Under the pieces are notes generated by a model. It ran no database searches, was not told where the DNA came from, and saw only the letters and a program-made list of their open reading frames with translations. DNA of 64,000 bases from Rhizobium leguminosarum. Lineage in GTDB: Bacteria > Pseudomonadota > Alphaproteobacteria > Rhizobiales > Rhizobiaceae. Of the stretch, positions 34,490 through 44,249 are shown in pieces (positions within the stretch are counted from its first letter, which is position 1; every line of letters begins with the position of its first letter). Made by a program: the position numbers and the translations under genes. Location of the stretch: NCBI RefSeq assembly GCF_001679785.1, contig NZ_CP016287.1:496001-560000 (forward strand), written 5' to 3'.

Positions 34490-35275
34490 TCAGATGCGGT
34501 GCCCCGCCGCAATGATCTTGCGCAGGAAGGTCTGCGTCCTCTCCTGCGTCGGATTGCGAAAGATGTCGCCCGGCTTGCCTTCCTCGACGATCTTGCCGCG
34601 ATCGAAGAACAGCACACGGTCGGCGAAATCATTGGCAAAACCCATTTCATGGGTGACGAGAAGCATGGTCATGTCCGTCTCGGAGGCGAGCCGCCGCATG
34701 ACGTTCAGCACCTCCTCGACCAGTTCCGGATCGAGCGCCGACGTCACCTCGTCGAACAGCATGATCTTCGGCGACAGCGCCAGCGCCCTGGCAATGGCGA
34801 CGCGCTGCTTCTGCCCGCCGGAAAGCTGCGCCGGGACACTTTTAGCCTTGTCGGCCAGGCCGACCATATCGAGAAGCTCCATCGCCCGCTTTTCGGCCAC
34901 GGGCCGCTTGATGCCCTTCGTCAGCATCGGCGCCAGCGTCACGTTGTCGAGCACGCATTTATGCGGAAACAGATTGAAATGCTGGAAGACCATGCCGATC
35001 TTTTCGCGCATCCGATGCAGATGCCGTTCGTCGGCCGGCACCAGCCCACTCCTACCAGGCATATGGTAGAGCTGTTCGCCGTCGACCTCGATATGGCCGC
35101 CGCTGATCGTCTCCAACGTCATCAGAATGCGCAGGATCGTCGTCTTACCGGAACCGGATGGTCCGATCAGCGCCAGCTTCTCGCCCGGCATGACATTCAT
35201 CGACAGACCGTCGAGCACGGTCAGCGGGCCGTATTTCTTGACGATATTGTCGATGCGGATGATGGGCGGAAGCAT
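34490..35275 (-). CDS. ehuA: Ectoine/hydroxyectoine ABC transporter, ATPase EhuA
   Basis: A 261-residue PAAT-type ATPase with Walker A GPSGSGKTT (about 38), Q-loop FQHFNLFPHKCV, signature LSGGQKQR, Walker [14 protein letters not shown] and VTHEM. First gene of the ehuABCD-eutABCDE transcript. Promoter and likely EnuR sites lie in the 122 bases up to the enuR stop. Confidence 0.92.
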   Translation of the reverse strand: MLPPIIRIDNIVKKYGPLTVLDGLSMNVMPGEKLALIGPSGSGKTTILRILMTLETISGGHIEVDGEQLYHMPGRSGLVPADERHLHRMREKIGMVFQHFNLFPHKCVLDNVTLAPMLTKGIKRPVAEKRAMELLDMVGLADKAKSVPAQLSGGQKQRVAIARALALSPKIMLFDEVTSALDPELVEEVLNVMRRLASETDMTMLLVTHEMGFANDFADRVLFFDRGKIVEEGKPGDIFRNPTQERTQTFLRKIIAAGHRI

Positions 35276-35329
35276 TCATGTCTCTCCCTGTTGAGACAAG
35301 CAATGTCCTAACGATGACGGTCCATCAAA

Positions 35330-35364
35330 ATCATGTCAATTCGTAAAATAATATCATGACAATT
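35330..35364. promoter_or_regulatory. Direct repeats upstream of ehuA (EnuR site candidate)
   Basis: ATCATGTCAATT (35330-35341) and ATCATGACAATT (35353-35364) are near-identical repeats 23 bp apart. On the minus strand they contain TTGACA/TTGTCA -35-like hexamers. EnuR is known to repress ectoine uptake/catabolic promoters by overlapping the promoter; binding here is inferred. Confidence 0.5.
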
Positions 35365-35397
35365 ATTCTGCGCATGCTCAAACGCAAGGCATCTGCA

Positions 35398-36783
35398 TCA
35401 GATCGCAAGCAACAGCTCTTCCGGATTTCCTAGCGCCAACGAGGCGACGATGCCGAGCCCCGTCCGCAGCTCGCTTTCGGTCGTCGAACCAAGCGAGATG
35501 CGCACGGCTGGCGTCCAGCCCTGATCGCCGGTGTGGAACGATTTGCCGGGCGCGATCGCCACGCCGCGCAGCCTTGCCTGCGATACGAAGCCGTCTTCCG
35601 TATGATTGCCGGAGAGCGGCAGCCAGACGTGCAGGCTTTGCGGATGCGCCCGGTGCGGTAGGCCGGCCAGCATCTCCGCCGCGATCGCGTGCCGGCTCAA
35701 AAGGGCACGGCGCTGCCAGTTGACCAGCTCCATCGCCGTGCCGTCGCTGACCCAGCGGGTGGCGATCTCGGCCATGGCAGGCGTCGCCATCCAGTTGGAG
35801 ACGAGATGCCGGTTGGCGACGGCGGCGACATAGCGGTCGGGCGCGGTGAGATAACCGATCCGCAGGCCGGGAACAGTAATTTTCGTGAAGCTCGTAACGT
35901 AGAGCGTCCGCTCCGGCGCAAACGCGGCCATCGGCGGCGCACGACCCTCGACCATCGGGCCGAGAATATCGTTTTCGATGATCGCGATATCATGTTTCGC
36001 AGCGACGGTGGCAAGCGCCTGCCTGCGCTCCGCGCTCATCAGCGCCGCCATCGGATTGATCACCGAGGGCTGCAGGAAAATGGCCCGGATCGGTCCCTTT
36101 CGGCAGGCTTCGTCCAACGCTTCGGGGATCATGCCCTCCTCGTCGATCGCCAGCCCTTCGAGGTGCAGACCGAGATAGCTGGAGAGCGGAACCAGCGTAT
36201 GATGGCTGATCGCTTCGGTCGCAACCGTCGAGCCGGGCGGGGCGACGCTCATCAGCGCCACCGTCATGCCCGATGTCGCACCGTTCGTCACGCTGACGTT
36301 CAGCGGCGATACCTCCAGCCCGCAGCGCGCCAGCCATTCCGTGGCGACCGCGCGATGGCGCGGAAATACCATGTTCGGCCTGAACGAAAGCGCCGAGCTG
36401 GAAGGCAGGTTTTCCGAAAGCCAGCCGAAGGCCTGCCGCAGCCTTTCCAAATGGATCTGCTCGCAGACCGGTTTCAGGATCGAAAGATCGATTACCTCGC
36501 CCAGCCGTTCCGGCAGATAGGGCGGTTCCGGCTCGCGCGGCCTGGTCTGGACGAAGCTGCCGCGTCCGATCTCGCCGGAGATCAGCCCCCGGCGGATCAA
36601 CTCGTCATAGGCGCGGCTGACCGTCTGCACGGAAAGATGCAGATCATCCGCCATCTTGCGGTGCGGCGGCAATTGTGTGCCGTCGGAGAGCTTGCCGTCC
36701 GTGATCGCGCTTGCGATCTGTTCCGCAAGCGAGAGATAGGCCGGCCGGCGAAGTTGCGAGGGATCGGGGCGCCACTTTGTCAT
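35398..36783 (-). CDS. enuR: EnuR, MocR/GntR-type repressor of ectoine genes
   Basis: A 461-residue MocR-type regulator: N-terminal winged helix (LPPHRKMADDLHLSVQTVSR, about 38-58) joined to a fold-type I aminotransferase-like domain with the PLP lysine in SFTKITVPGLRIGY (about 300). In the characterised ortholog PLP-bound EnuR releases DNA when the ectoine breakdown product N-acetyl-diaminobutyrate binds. ATG at 36783 is preferred over the upstream 36825 because it gives the usual N-terminus. Divergent from doeX, co-directional with ehuA. Confidence 0.9.
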   Translation of the reverse strand: MTKWRPDPSQLRRPAYLSLAEQIASAITDGKLSDGTQLPPHRKMADDLHLSVQTVSRAYDELIRRGLISGEIGRGSFVQTRPREPEPPYLPERLGEVIDLSILKPVCEQIHLERLRQAFGWLSENLPSSSALSFRPNMVFPRHRAVATEWLARCGLEVSPLNVSVTNGATSGMTVALMSVAPPGSTVATEAISHHTLVPLSSYLGLHLEGLAIDEEGMIPEALDEACRKGPIRAIFLQPSVINPMAALMSAERRQALATVAAKHDIAIIENDILGPMVEGRAPPMAAFAPERTLYVTSFTKITVPGLRIGYLTAPDRYVAAVANRHLVSNWMATPAMAEIATRWVSDGTAMELVNWQRRALLSRHAIAAEMLAGLPHRAHPQSLHVWLPLSGNHTEDGFVSQARLRGVAIAPGKSFHTGDQGWTPAVRISLGSTTESELRTGLGIVASLALGNPEELLLAI

Positions 36784-36814
36784 GATTTCAACACTGCTGA
36801 AAATCAGTTCAATT

Positions 36815-36842
36815 GACAATGCCAAAATGCGCTCCCATTGTC
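36815..36842. promoter_or_regulatory. Inverted repeat in the enuR/doeX divergent promoter
   Basis: GACAATG (36815-36821) and CATTGTC (36836-36842) are perfect 7-bp arms; TTGACA at 36813-36818 may be the doeX -35. It lies midway between the divergent starts, so one protein could control both. Confidence 0.45.
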
Positions 36843-36884
36843 TTTTCGCTGCGTTTGAAATGATTTCTTTCTAAAGAAAGCACC

Positions 36885-37376
36885 ATGAAGCTCGACGCCA
36901 TCGACCTGCGCATTCTCGACGCCGTCCAGCGCGACGGCCGCATCACCAAACTGGCGCTGGCCGAAAAGGCCGGGCTGTCGCCGACGCCGTGCTGGATGCG
37001 GCTGCGCAAGCTCGAAAAGGCGGGCGTCATCACCGGCTATCACGCGCGCATCGCGCCGCGGCGGATCGCACCGGTCGCCAGCGTGATGATGGAAGTGACG
37101 CTCGCCAACCATCGCCAGGCGGATTTCGAACGCTTCGAGCGGGCCATCAGCGCAATCCCGGAGATCGTCGCCTGCTGGTCGGTCGGCGGCGGCGTCGATT
37201 ACATCCTGAAAATCATCGCGCCCGATATCGATGCCTATCAGCGGCTGGTCGACGGGCTTCTCGATCGCGAACTCGGCATCGACCGCTACTTCACCTACAT
37301 CGTCACCAAGACGGTGAAGGAGGACACCGTCCTTCCGGTCTCTTCCTTCACTGCCGCCGGTGAAGAACAGACCTGA
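36885..37376 (+). CDS. doeX: DoeX-type Lrp/AsnC regulator
   Basis: A 163-residue Lrp/AsnC protein: helix-turn-helix (LALAEKAGLSPTPCWMRLRKLEKAG, about 22-46) and RAM ligand domain with HRQADFERFERAI and the GGGVDYILKI effector loop. Such proteins assemble as octamers. Its place next to enuR and doeCD matches DoeX of ectoine clusters, which responds to pathway intermediates. Three evenly spaced repeats lie just downstream, before doeC. Confidence 0.88.
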   Translation: MKLDAIDLRILDAVQRDGRITKLALAEKAGLSPTPCWMRLRKLEKAGVITGYHARIAPRRIAPVASVMMEVTLANHRQADFERFERAISAIPEIVACWSVGGGVDYILKIIAPDIDAYQRLVDGLLDRELGIDRYFTYIVTKTVKEDTVLPVSSFTAAGEEQT

Positions 37377-37393
37377 AGACCAGACCACATCGT

Positions 37394-37467
37394 AGACAAT
37401 CTCTCTGCCAGGCCGCCGCCCTTTAGACCATCTCTCTCTTTTCGCATCCGCCAACAGACAATCTCTC
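37394..37467. promoter_or_regulatory. Three 12-bp direct repeats with exact 31-bp period
   Basis: AGACAATCTCTC (37394-37405), AGACCATCTCTC (37425-37436) and AGACAATCTCTC (37456-37467) occur with 31-base spacing, about three helical turns, so all lie on one DNA face. They fill the doeX-doeC gap and end 48 bases before the doeC start. An octameric Lrp protein such as DoeX is the natural candidate ligand. Confidence 0.6.
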
Positions 37468-37515
37468 GCCCGCTCCCGTGGAAGACTTGCGTCAACCGCC
37501 ACGAGGAGACTGGAC

Positions 37516-39012
37516 ATGACCGCCGTTTTTGCCCGCCCCGCCTATCATGACGCGCTGTCGCGGCTCGCCGACCGTCATCTCCTGCGCGATCTGGCCTATG
37601 TCGGCGGCCGGTGGATTGCCGGCAAAACAGGGAAAAGTTTCGAGGTCACCGATCCCGCTTCTTCGGCGACGCTGGCCTGGGTTGCAAGCCTTGGCGCCGA
37701 TGAGACGGCAGTGGCGATCGATGCTGCGTCGGAGGCTTTCGCCGGCTGGCGCGCAATGCTGCCGCAGGGCCGTGCGGCGATCCTGCGCAAATGGTTTGAG
37801 CTGATGCTTGCGGCCAAGGAGGATCTGGCGCTGATCATGACGCTCGAACAGGGTAAGCCGATCGCGGAATCGCGTGGCGAGATCGATTACGCCGCCTCGT
37901 TCGTCGAATGGTATGCCGAGGAAGGCAAGCGGCTGAACGCCGAAAGCGTGACCAGCCATCTGCCCGGCGCGGAAATGATCGTCAGGCGCGAGGCGCTCGG
38001 CGTCGCCGGCATCGTCACGCCCTGGAATTTCCCCTCTGCCATGCTCACCCGAAAGGCTGCCGCAGCGCTGGCCGCCGGCTGCACGGTCGTCGCCCACCCC
38101 TCCTCCGAGACGCCGCTTTCGGCACTGGCCCTTGCCGAGCTCGGCGAGCGTGCCGGCATTCCCGCCGGCGTCTTCAACGTTGTCACCGGCAATGCCGCAA
38201 CGATCGTCGGACGGATGTGCTCCGACTCTCACGTGCGCGCCATGAGCTTTACCGGCTCCACCGGGATCGGACGGCTGATCGCCGCCCAATGCGCGCCGAC
38301 CCTGAAGCGGCTGGTGATGGAACTCGGCGGCCACGCTCCGCTGATCATCTTCGACGACGCCGATATCGAAAAGGCGGTCGAGATCGCCGTCAACGCCAAA
38401 TTTGCAACCTCCGGCCAGGACTGCCTTGCCACCAACCGGATCTTCGTCCAGCGGCGGATCGCCGATGGCTTTGCCAAGGCCTTCGCAGACCGCATTGCCG
38501 AACTGAAAGTTGGTCCGGGGCTCGAGGATGGCGCCGAGATCGGACCGCTGATGCATGAACGCGCCGTCGCCAAGGTCGAGGGACAGGTCGCCGACGCGCT
38601 GGCGCATGGCGCACGGCTCGTCACCGGCGGCAGGCGCCACAAGGCCGGCCGGCTTTTCTATGAGCCGACGTTGCTGACCGATGTGCCGGCGGATGCGCTG
38701 ATCATGCGCGAGGAGACTTTCGGGCCAGTGGCGGCGGTTACCACCTTCGACACGGAAGAAGAGGTCGTCGCCCGCGCCAACGATACCGAATATGGTCTTG
38801 TCGCCTATATCGTCACGGAGAACGGCGCCCGCCAGATGCGGCTCGGCCGCGCGCTGGAATACGGCATGGTCGCCGTCAACCGCGTAAAAATCACCGGCGC
38901 TCCCATTCCCTTCGGCGGTTGGAAGCAGTCCGGCCTCGGCCGCGAGGGTTCACGCCATGGGCTCGAGGCCTTCACCGAACTCAAATATCTCTGCATCGAC
39001 ACGGCCGCCTGA
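37516..39012 (+). CDS. doeC: Aspartate-semialdehyde dehydrogenase (DoeC)
   Basis: A 498-residue aldehyde dehydrogenase close to succinate-semialdehyde dehydrogenases. Catalytic residues are Glu in MELGGHAPL (about 273) and Cys in [10 protein letters not shown] (about 302); NAD(P) is bound by TPWNFPSAM and FTGSTGIGR. In ectoine catabolism it oxidises aspartate semialdehyde to aspartate. GAGGAG precedes the ATG. It is followed by doeD 44 bases later. Confidence 0.88.
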   Translation: MTAVFARPAYHDALSRLADRHLLRDLAYVGGRWIAGKTGKSFEVTDPASSATLAWVASLGADETAVAIDAASEAFAGWRAMLPQGRAAILRKWFELMLAAKEDLALIMTLEQGKPIAESRGEIDYAASFVEWYAEEGKRLNAESVTSHLPGAEMIVRREALGVAGIVTPWNFPSAMLTRKAAAALAAGCTVVAHPSSETPLSALALAELGERAGIPAGVFNVVTGNAATIVGRMCSDSHVRAMSFTGSTGIGRLIAAQCAPTLKRLVMELGGHAPLIIFDDADIEKAVEIAVNAKFATSGQDCLATNRIFVQRRIADGFAKAFADRIAELKVGPGLEDGAEIGPLMHERAVAKVEGQVADALAHGARLVTGGRRHKAGRLFYEPTLLTDVPADALIMREETFGPVAAVTTFDTEEEVVARANDTEYGLVAYIVTENGARQMRLGRALEYGMVAVNRVKITGAPIPFGGWKQSGLGREGSRHGLEAFTELKYLCIDTAA

Positions 39013-39056
39013 CCCCATTTCAAGTGAGCCCCCATTTTCAAGAAAGAGGCTACGAC

Positions 39057-40436
39057 ATGCTCGATAGAAGTAACGAACTCACCGCCTGGGACCGCGATCA
39101 CTTCTTCCATCCCTCGACCCATATGGGTGGGCATGCCCGCGGCGAGACGCCGACCCGTGTCGTCGCCGGCGGCGAAGGCGTCTACATCACCGACACGACA
39201 GGCCGCAAAAGCCTCGACGCCTTTGCCGGCCTCTATTGCGTCAATGTCGGCTACGGTCGCCAGAAGATCGCCGACGCGATCGCCGCACAGGCAAAGAACC
39301 TCGCCTATTACCATGCCTATGTCGGACACGGCACGGAAGCCTCGATTACGCTTTCGAAGATGATCATCGACCGCGCCCCCGCCGGCATGAGCCGCGTCTA
39401 TTTCGGTCTCTCCGGCTCGGACGCCAACGAGACCAACATCAAACTCATCTGGTACTACAACAACATCCTCGGCCGTCCGGAAAAGAAGAAGATCATCTCA
39501 CGCTGGCGCGGTTATCACGGCTCCGGCGTCATGACCGGCAGCCTCACCGGCCTGGCGCTCTTTCACAACGCTTTCGATCTGCCGCGGGCGCCGGTGCTGC
39601 ACACCGAAGCACCCTATTATTTCCGCCGCCCCGACCGGTCGATGAGTGAGGAGCAGTTCTCGCAACATTGCGCCGACAAGCTCGAGGAAATGATCATCGC
39701 CGAAGGCCCGGAAACGATCGCCGCCTTCATCGGCGAACCCATTCTCGGCACCGGCGGCATCGTGCCGCCGCCGAAAAGCTACTGGCAGAAGATCCAGGCC
39801 GTGCTCGACAAATATGACATCCTGCTCATCGCCGATGAAGTCGTCACCGGTTTCGGCCGCCTCGGCACGATGTTCGGCTCGGATCATTACGGCATGAAGC
39901 CGGACCTGATCACCATCGCCAAGGGCCTGACCTCGGCCTATGCTCCCCTTTCCGGCACAATCGTTTCGAACAAGATGTGGCAAGTCCTGGTGCAGGGTTC
40001 CGATCAGTTGGGAGCGATCGGTCACGGCTGGACCTATTCCGCTCACCCGATCTGTGCTGCCGCAGGCATCGCCAATCTCGAACTGATCGATGAACTCGGC
40101 ATTGTCGAGAATGCCGGCACGACCGGCGCCTATTTCCGCTCGGAACTCGCAAAGGCCGTCGGCGGCCACCGCAACGTCGGCGAAGTCCGCGGCGACGGAC
40201 TGATGGCGGCCGTCGAATTCGTCGAGGACAAGGACGACCGCACGTTCTTCGATGCCGGCCGCAAGATCGGTCCGCAGGTTGCTTCCGCCCTCCTCGAACG
40301 CGGCGTCATCGGCCGCGCCATGCCGCAGGGCGACATCCTCGGCTTCGCCCCGCCGCTCTGCCTGACACGCGAGGAGGCCGATATCGTGGTCAAGGCCGCG
40401 GCGGATGCGATCGAAACCGTCTTCAAGAACATCTGA
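39057..40436 (+). CDS. doeD: L-2,4-diaminobutyrate transaminase (DoeD)
   Basis: A 459-residue class III (omega) aminotransferase. The PLP Asp is in [13 protein letters not shown], the Schiff-base Lys in [13 protein letters not shown] (about 288), and [13 protein letters not shown] is the conserved loop. It converts diaminobutyrate to aspartate semialdehyde for DoeC. The AAAGAGG-like site supports the ATG at 39057; the longer frame from 38919 overlaps doeC and is rejected. The next gene follows after 14 bases. Confidence 0.9.
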   Translation: MLDRSNELTAWDRDHFFHPSTHMGGHARGETPTRVVAGGEGVYITDTTGRKSLDAFAGLYCVNVGYGRQKIADAIAAQAKNLAYYHAYVGHGTEASITLSKMIIDRAPAGMSRVYFGLSGSDANETNIKLIWYYNNILGRPEKKKIISRWRGYHGSGVMTGSLTGLALFHNAFDLPRAPVLHTEAPYYFRRPDRSMSEEQFSQHCADKLEEMIIAEGPETIAAFIGEPILGTGGIVPPPKSYWQKIQAVLDKYDILLIADEVVTGFGRLGTMFGSDHYGMKPDLITIAKGLTSAYAPLSGTIVSNKMWQVLVQGSDQLGAIGHGWTYSAHPICAAAGIANLELIDELGIVENAGTTGAYFRSELAKAVGGHRNVGEVRGDGLMAAVEFVEDKDDRTFFDAGRKIGPQVASALLERGVIGRAMPQGDILGFAPPLCLTREEADIVVKAAADAIETVFKNI

Positions 40437-40450
40437 GGGAGAAGAGCGGT

Positions 40451-41524
40451 ATGACGATCCCGGAAACGATGGCGGCCGTATTGCTCACCGGCCATGGCGG
40501 TCTGGACAAGCTCGTCTATGACAGGCACGTGCCCGTCCCGAGACCCGCGGACGGCGAGGTTCTGATCCGCGTCACGGCCTGCGGCATGAACAATACCGAC
40601 GTCTGGGTACGCCAGGGCGCCTACGGCACCGAGGATGATCCGTCCGCCGTCTCCACATGGCGCAGGCAAGGCAATACGCTGACATTCCCGCGCATTCAGG
40701 GCACCGATACGGTCGGCCATATCGTCGGCGTCGGCGCTGGCGTTAATCCGGCGCGCATCGGCGAACGCGTCATGGTCGACTTCTCGATGTATAACCGCGA
40801 CGACGACAGCCTCGCCGACATCGATTATATGGGCCATGGCCGCGACGGCGGTTATGCCGAATACATGGCACTGCCGGCCGAGAACGCCCATGTCGTCGCA
40901 ACCGATCTGACCGACGTCGAACTCGCCACCTTCTGCTGCGCCTATCTGACCGGCGAGCGCATGCTGGAACGGGCAAGGCTTGTTGCCGGCGAACGCGTTC
41001 TGGTGACCGGCGCCTCGGGCGGCGTCGGCTCGGCGATCATTCAGCTCGCGCGGGCCCGCGGCGCCATCCCGATCGCGGTCGCAGGTCCCGGCAAGGAAGC
41101 GGCGATGCTCGATATCGGCGCCGAGGCGGTGGTGACCCGCGGCAAGGGCGATCTCGTCGAAGCCGTCCATGCCGCCAGCCGTGGCCAGCCGATCGATGTC
41201 GTCGCCGATCTCGTCGGCGGGCCGCTGTTCAACGACCTCCTGAAGATCCTGCGCCCCGAAGGCCGCTACACGACAGCCGGCGCCATCGCCGGCCCGGTCG
41301 TCCAGCTCGATTTGCGGACCATGTATCTGAAGCAGCTCGAGCTGCACGGCTCGAGCCAGGGAAGCCGCGCCGACTTCCGCCGGATCGTCGGCTACATCGA
41401 AAGCCGGAAGATCCGGCCTCTCGTCGGCGGCGTCTATCCGCTATCGGAATTCCACCGCGCGCAGACCGATTTCATGGCGAAGAACTTCGTCGGCAAATTG
41501 GTCGTGGTTCCCGACGACAGATGA
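40451..41524 (+). CDS. MDR-family alcohol dehydrogenase/quinone oxidoreductase
   Basis: A 357-residue medium-chain reductase. It has the GroES-like fold with CGMNNTDVWVRQG and the Rossmann motif VLVTGASGGVGSAIIQLA (about 178-195). The usual structural-zinc cysteine set is absent, so it may be a zinc-poor, NADPH quinone-reductase-like enzyme. It is tightly linked to doeD and so likely has a part in ectoine or hydroxyectoine breakdown, but no step in the core pathway needs it. Confidence 0.8.
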   Translation: MTIPETMAAVLLTGHGGLDKLVYDRHVPVPRPADGEVLIRVTACGMNNTDVWVRQGAYGTEDDPSAVSTWRRQGNTLTFPRIQGTDTVGHIVGVGAGVNPARIGERVMVDFSMYNRDDDSLADIDYMGHGRDGGYAEYMALPAENAHVVATDLTDVELATFCCAYLTGERMLERARLVAGERVLVTGASGGVGSAIIQLARARGAIPIAVAGPGKEAAMLDIGAEAVVTRGKGDLVEAVHAASRGQPIDVVADLVGGPLFNDLLKILRPEGRYTTAGAIAGPVVQLDLRTMYLKQLELHGSSQGSRADFRRIVGYIESRKIRPLVGGVYPLSEFHRAQTDFMAKNFVGKLVVVPDDR

Positions 41525-41625
41525 TCCTTGCTTTGCGAGCGAACCTTATCGGGTTTGCAGCGTTTCACGGCCATGGAAACTCATGATGGCACCGGGCTTT
41601 CGCTGCGTCCGACTATTTCGCAGCA

Positions 41626-42090
41626 ATGCGACGACATCCTTCCCGCGCCCTCACTCGAGGAGGCGGAACGGTCGTTCGCGCCAAAAGGTCGCTGATGCCA
41701 GCCTCCGCCAGCACGAAACACCTGACGTCCATTGAACTCGGCAGAATTCGGCGCGCCGTCGGCATAGCGCGTCTGATGGATACCGCGGTCAGATTGCCTG
41801 TCATCGGCGTGCGGATCGGTGCAGACTCGATTCTCGGCCTTATCCCGGCCGTCGGCGACATTGCCGCATCCCTCATCGGTCTTTTCATCATCGATGAGGC
41901 AAGACGCCTCGGCATTCCCACCCACAAGCTCGCACGCATGGCCGTCAATCTCGGGATCGACGCCGCCGGCGGAACCGTTCCGCTGCTTGGCGATATCTTC
42001 GACGTCTATTTCAAATCTCATCGCCGAAACGTCGGCATCATTCTCGACCACTTTGGGATCAGCGAAGATGAGTTGAACCGGCGCATCTGA
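41626..42090 (+). CDS. DUF4112 membrane protein
   Basis: A 131- to 154-residue protein of the DUF4112 family: LMDTAVRLPVIGVRIGADSI, then LGLIPAVGDIAASLIGLFII, and IDAAGGTVPLLGDIFDVYFK with KSHRRN. Two hydrophobic glycine-rich segments suggest membrane association. Function unknown. Starts at 41626 and 41695 are possible; neither has a strong ribosome site. It stands alone between the ectoine and thu regions. Confidence 0.75.
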   Translation: MRRHPSRALTRGGGTVVRAKRSLMPASASTKHLTSIELGRIRRAVGIARLMDTAVRLPVIGVRIGADSILGLIPAVGDIAASLIGLFIIDEARRLGIPTHKLARMAVNLGIDAAGGTVPLLGDIFDVYFKSHRRNVGIILDHFGISEDELNRRI

Positions 42091-42235
42091 CCAAGCCGAC
42101 GTCCCTTTGCAACTCCCCTGTCGAGGAATTTGTATGAGGCCGTCGGCACCGGTTCCAACGAGGCCGCGTAACCGGTGCCCTCGCCTTAAAACGACGAGCA
42201 CCTGCAGAGGTGGCACTGAACCGGAGCGCCTGCGC

Positions 42236-43273
42236 TTAAAGTTCAGTCAGAGCACCGGCCGTCTTCACTGCGTGGTCAAGAACGAATTGCAGCTTGGCCG
42301 CGTGGCCGAAACCAGGCTCATCCAGCTGCCCCTTTTGCACGGCATTTGCAAATCGCTGGAAATTGGTGATAACCGGTTCGACCTCGATCTTACGCCAGAT
42401 TGCCTTGTCGGCATCGGGACCTTCGCAGGCCCTGAGCGTCGAACCTTCAGGTGTATGCACCACCTCCAGCGCGCCCTTGTCTCCATGCAGGCGCAGGCGC
42501 AATTCGTTCAGATGGCCAGTCGCCCAGCGCGTTGCGTGGATGACGCCAGCGGCACCATTTTCGAGTTCAGCCATCATCAAGAAACTGTCATTTGCATCGA
42601 GATCATACTCGCCGATCCGATTTCCGGGGCTCTTGTCGAACACCTTAAGATGCGATGCGGCCGCCTTGACGTCACTTCCGGCGGCAAAAACCGCGAAGTC
42701 GAGAATATGGATACCGACATCGCCCAGCACGCCATTGGAGCCGTGCTTTGTCGACAGCCGCCAAAGCCATTGCGATTCCTTGGTCCAGTCGCCCCACGCC
42801 TTTGAGACCAGCCAGCTCTGGAGATAGGACGCTTCGAAGTGGCGGATCGCGCCGAGGCGTCCGTCCAGCACCATCTTACGCGCTGCTTGCAGCGGCGCTA
42901 CATTACGATAGGTAAGGTTTACCATCGTGACCCTGCCGGACGCAGCGGCAGCGTCGGCCATCTCTTTGGCTTCGCGGTAGTTAACCGCAAGCGGCTTCTC
43001 GCAGAGGACATGCTTGTCGGCGCCGAGTATCTTCATTGTCGTGGAATAATGCGCGCGATCCGGCGTGACATTGGTCACGGCGTCAAACTCTCCCCAGGCA
43101 AGAGCGTCATCAAGCGACGTGAAGGTAAGTGGGATACCATGCCTGAGCGCGAAGGCCCGCAGCCGGACCTCGTCCGTATCGACAGCAGCAACAATTTTTA
43201 CGTCGGCGATTTCGGAAAAATTCATGGCATGGGTGTTTGCCCATCCTCCGGTTCCGAGAATGATCAAGCGCAT
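42236..43273 (-). CDS. thuB: ThuB, Gfo/Idh/MocA-family 3-dehydrogenase
   Basis: A 345-residue NAD(P)-dependent sugar dehydrogenase: Rossmann start LIILGTGGWANTHAM and the catalytic EKPLAVNYREA (about 95). In rhizobia ThuB oxidises trehalose, maltitol and sucrose isomers at C3 to the 3-keto compounds. GAGGACAAAA supports the ATG at 43273. It is last in the thuEFGKAB run, 127 bases after thuA; that gap shows no strong terminator. Confidence 0.9.
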   Translation of the reverse strand: MRLIILGTGGWANTHAMNFSEIADVKIVAAVDTDEVRLRAFALRHGIPLTFTSLDDALAWGEFDAVTNVTPDRAHYSTTMKILGADKHVLCEKPLAVNYREAKEMADAAAASGRVTMVNLTYRNVAPLQAARKMVLDGRLGAIRHFEASYLQSWLVSKAWGDWTKESQWLWRLSTKHGSNGVLGDVGIHILDFAVFAAGSDVKAAASHLKVFDKSPGNRIGEYDLDANDSFLMMAELENGAAGVIHATRWATGHLNELRLRLHGDKGALEVVHTPEGSTLRACEGPDADKAIWRKIEVEPVITNFQRFANAVQKGQLDEPGFGHAAKLQFVLDHAVKTAGALTEL

Positions 43274-43400
43274 TTTTGTCCTCATGGTCGTTTATCGAAC
43301 TGTTAGCAGCAAAAATCGATCGTCTTTCACAAGCGCCAGACACCCTTGCCGATAGCCCGTCTGTCATGGTCTCCACGCCCAAGGAAGATGTTTCAATTCC

Positions 43401-44186
43401 TCAGCGGTAACCGGCTTCGCCGGCCTGGTGCAGTCTCGGGCCACGTTCGACGATCGGCTCCAGTGCCTTTTCTACCCGCACATTTGGAGCGTCGGTGATA
43501 CCAGTCAACGATCCCTCAGGCTTATAGGCCCACTTCACGCCGTTGATCAGCACCTTCTGGACATTGACGTCGTGATAGGTCGGATAGGTCTCGTGGCCGG
43601 GGCGGAAATAGAAGATGTTGCCGGCGCCGCGGCGCCAGGTCAGGCCCGAGCGGAACACTTCGCCGCCTTGGAACCAGGAGATGAACACCGTTTCGAGCGG
43701 TTCCGGCACCGAAAACTGCTCGCCGTACATTTCCTCGTTCTCAAGCTCGAAATGCTCGCCGATGCCGGCAGCGATCGGATGGCGCTGGTTGATCGTCCAC
43801 AGACGCTCGCGCTCACCCGCCTCGCGCCATTTCAGCGCGCAGGGCGTGCCCATCAGCCGCTTGAAGATCTTGGAGAAATGGCCGGAATGCAGCACCAGCA
43901 GGCCCATGCCTTCCCAGACGCGCTTGGCGACACGCTCGACGACGGCATCGGAGACCGCGCCGTGATCCTTGTGGCCCCACCAGGTCAAGACGTCGGTCTC
44001 AGTAAGGCGGGCTTCGCTGAGGCCGTGTTCCGGCTCCTGCAGCGTCGCTGTCGTCGCCGAGATACTTGGATCGGTGTTCAGCGCATTGGCGATCGTCGTG
44101 TGCATGCCCTCGGGATAGATCCCCCGGACGATCTCATTGGTATTCTCGTGGATGTTCTCACCCCACACAACGGTGCGAATGGTCAC
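43401..44186 (-). CDS. thuA: ThuA, trehalose utilisation protein
   Basis: A 261-residue ThuA/DUF1037 protein with a glutamine-amidotransferase-like fold. Typical motifs are [19 protein letters not shown], the [13 protein letters not shown] block, [18 protein letters not shown] and the [13 protein letters not shown] block near the end. It works with ThuB in the 3-keto route, probably on the keto-disaccharide. It lies 63 bases after thuK. Confidence 0.92.
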   Translation of the reverse strand: MTIRTVVWGENIHENTNEIVRGIYPEGMHTTIANALNTDPSISATTATLQEPEHGLSEARLTETDVLTWWGHKDHGAVSDAVVERVAKRVWEGMGLLVLHSGHFSKIFKRLMGTPCALKWREAGERERLWTINQRHPIAAGIGEHFELENEEMYGEQFSVPEPLETVFISWFQGGEVFRSGLTWRRGAGNIFYFRPGHETYPTYHDVNVQKVLINGVKWAYKPEGSLTGITDAPNVRVEKALEPIVERGPRLHQAGEAGYR

Positions 44187-44249
44187 GTCGTTCTCTCCTT
44201 TTAGTTAAAAATGGATCGAGCCTTGGGAGAAACATCGACCCTGGGAAAA

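Noticed and set aside
37492..38640. 382-residue minus-strand frame over doeC
   Set aside because: Antisense shadow of the aldehyde dehydrogenase; glycine/aspartate-rich translation without domains.
38919..39056. Longer N-terminus for doeD
   Set aside because: Overlaps the end of doeC and gives non-homologous residues; ATG at 39057 has a ribosome site.
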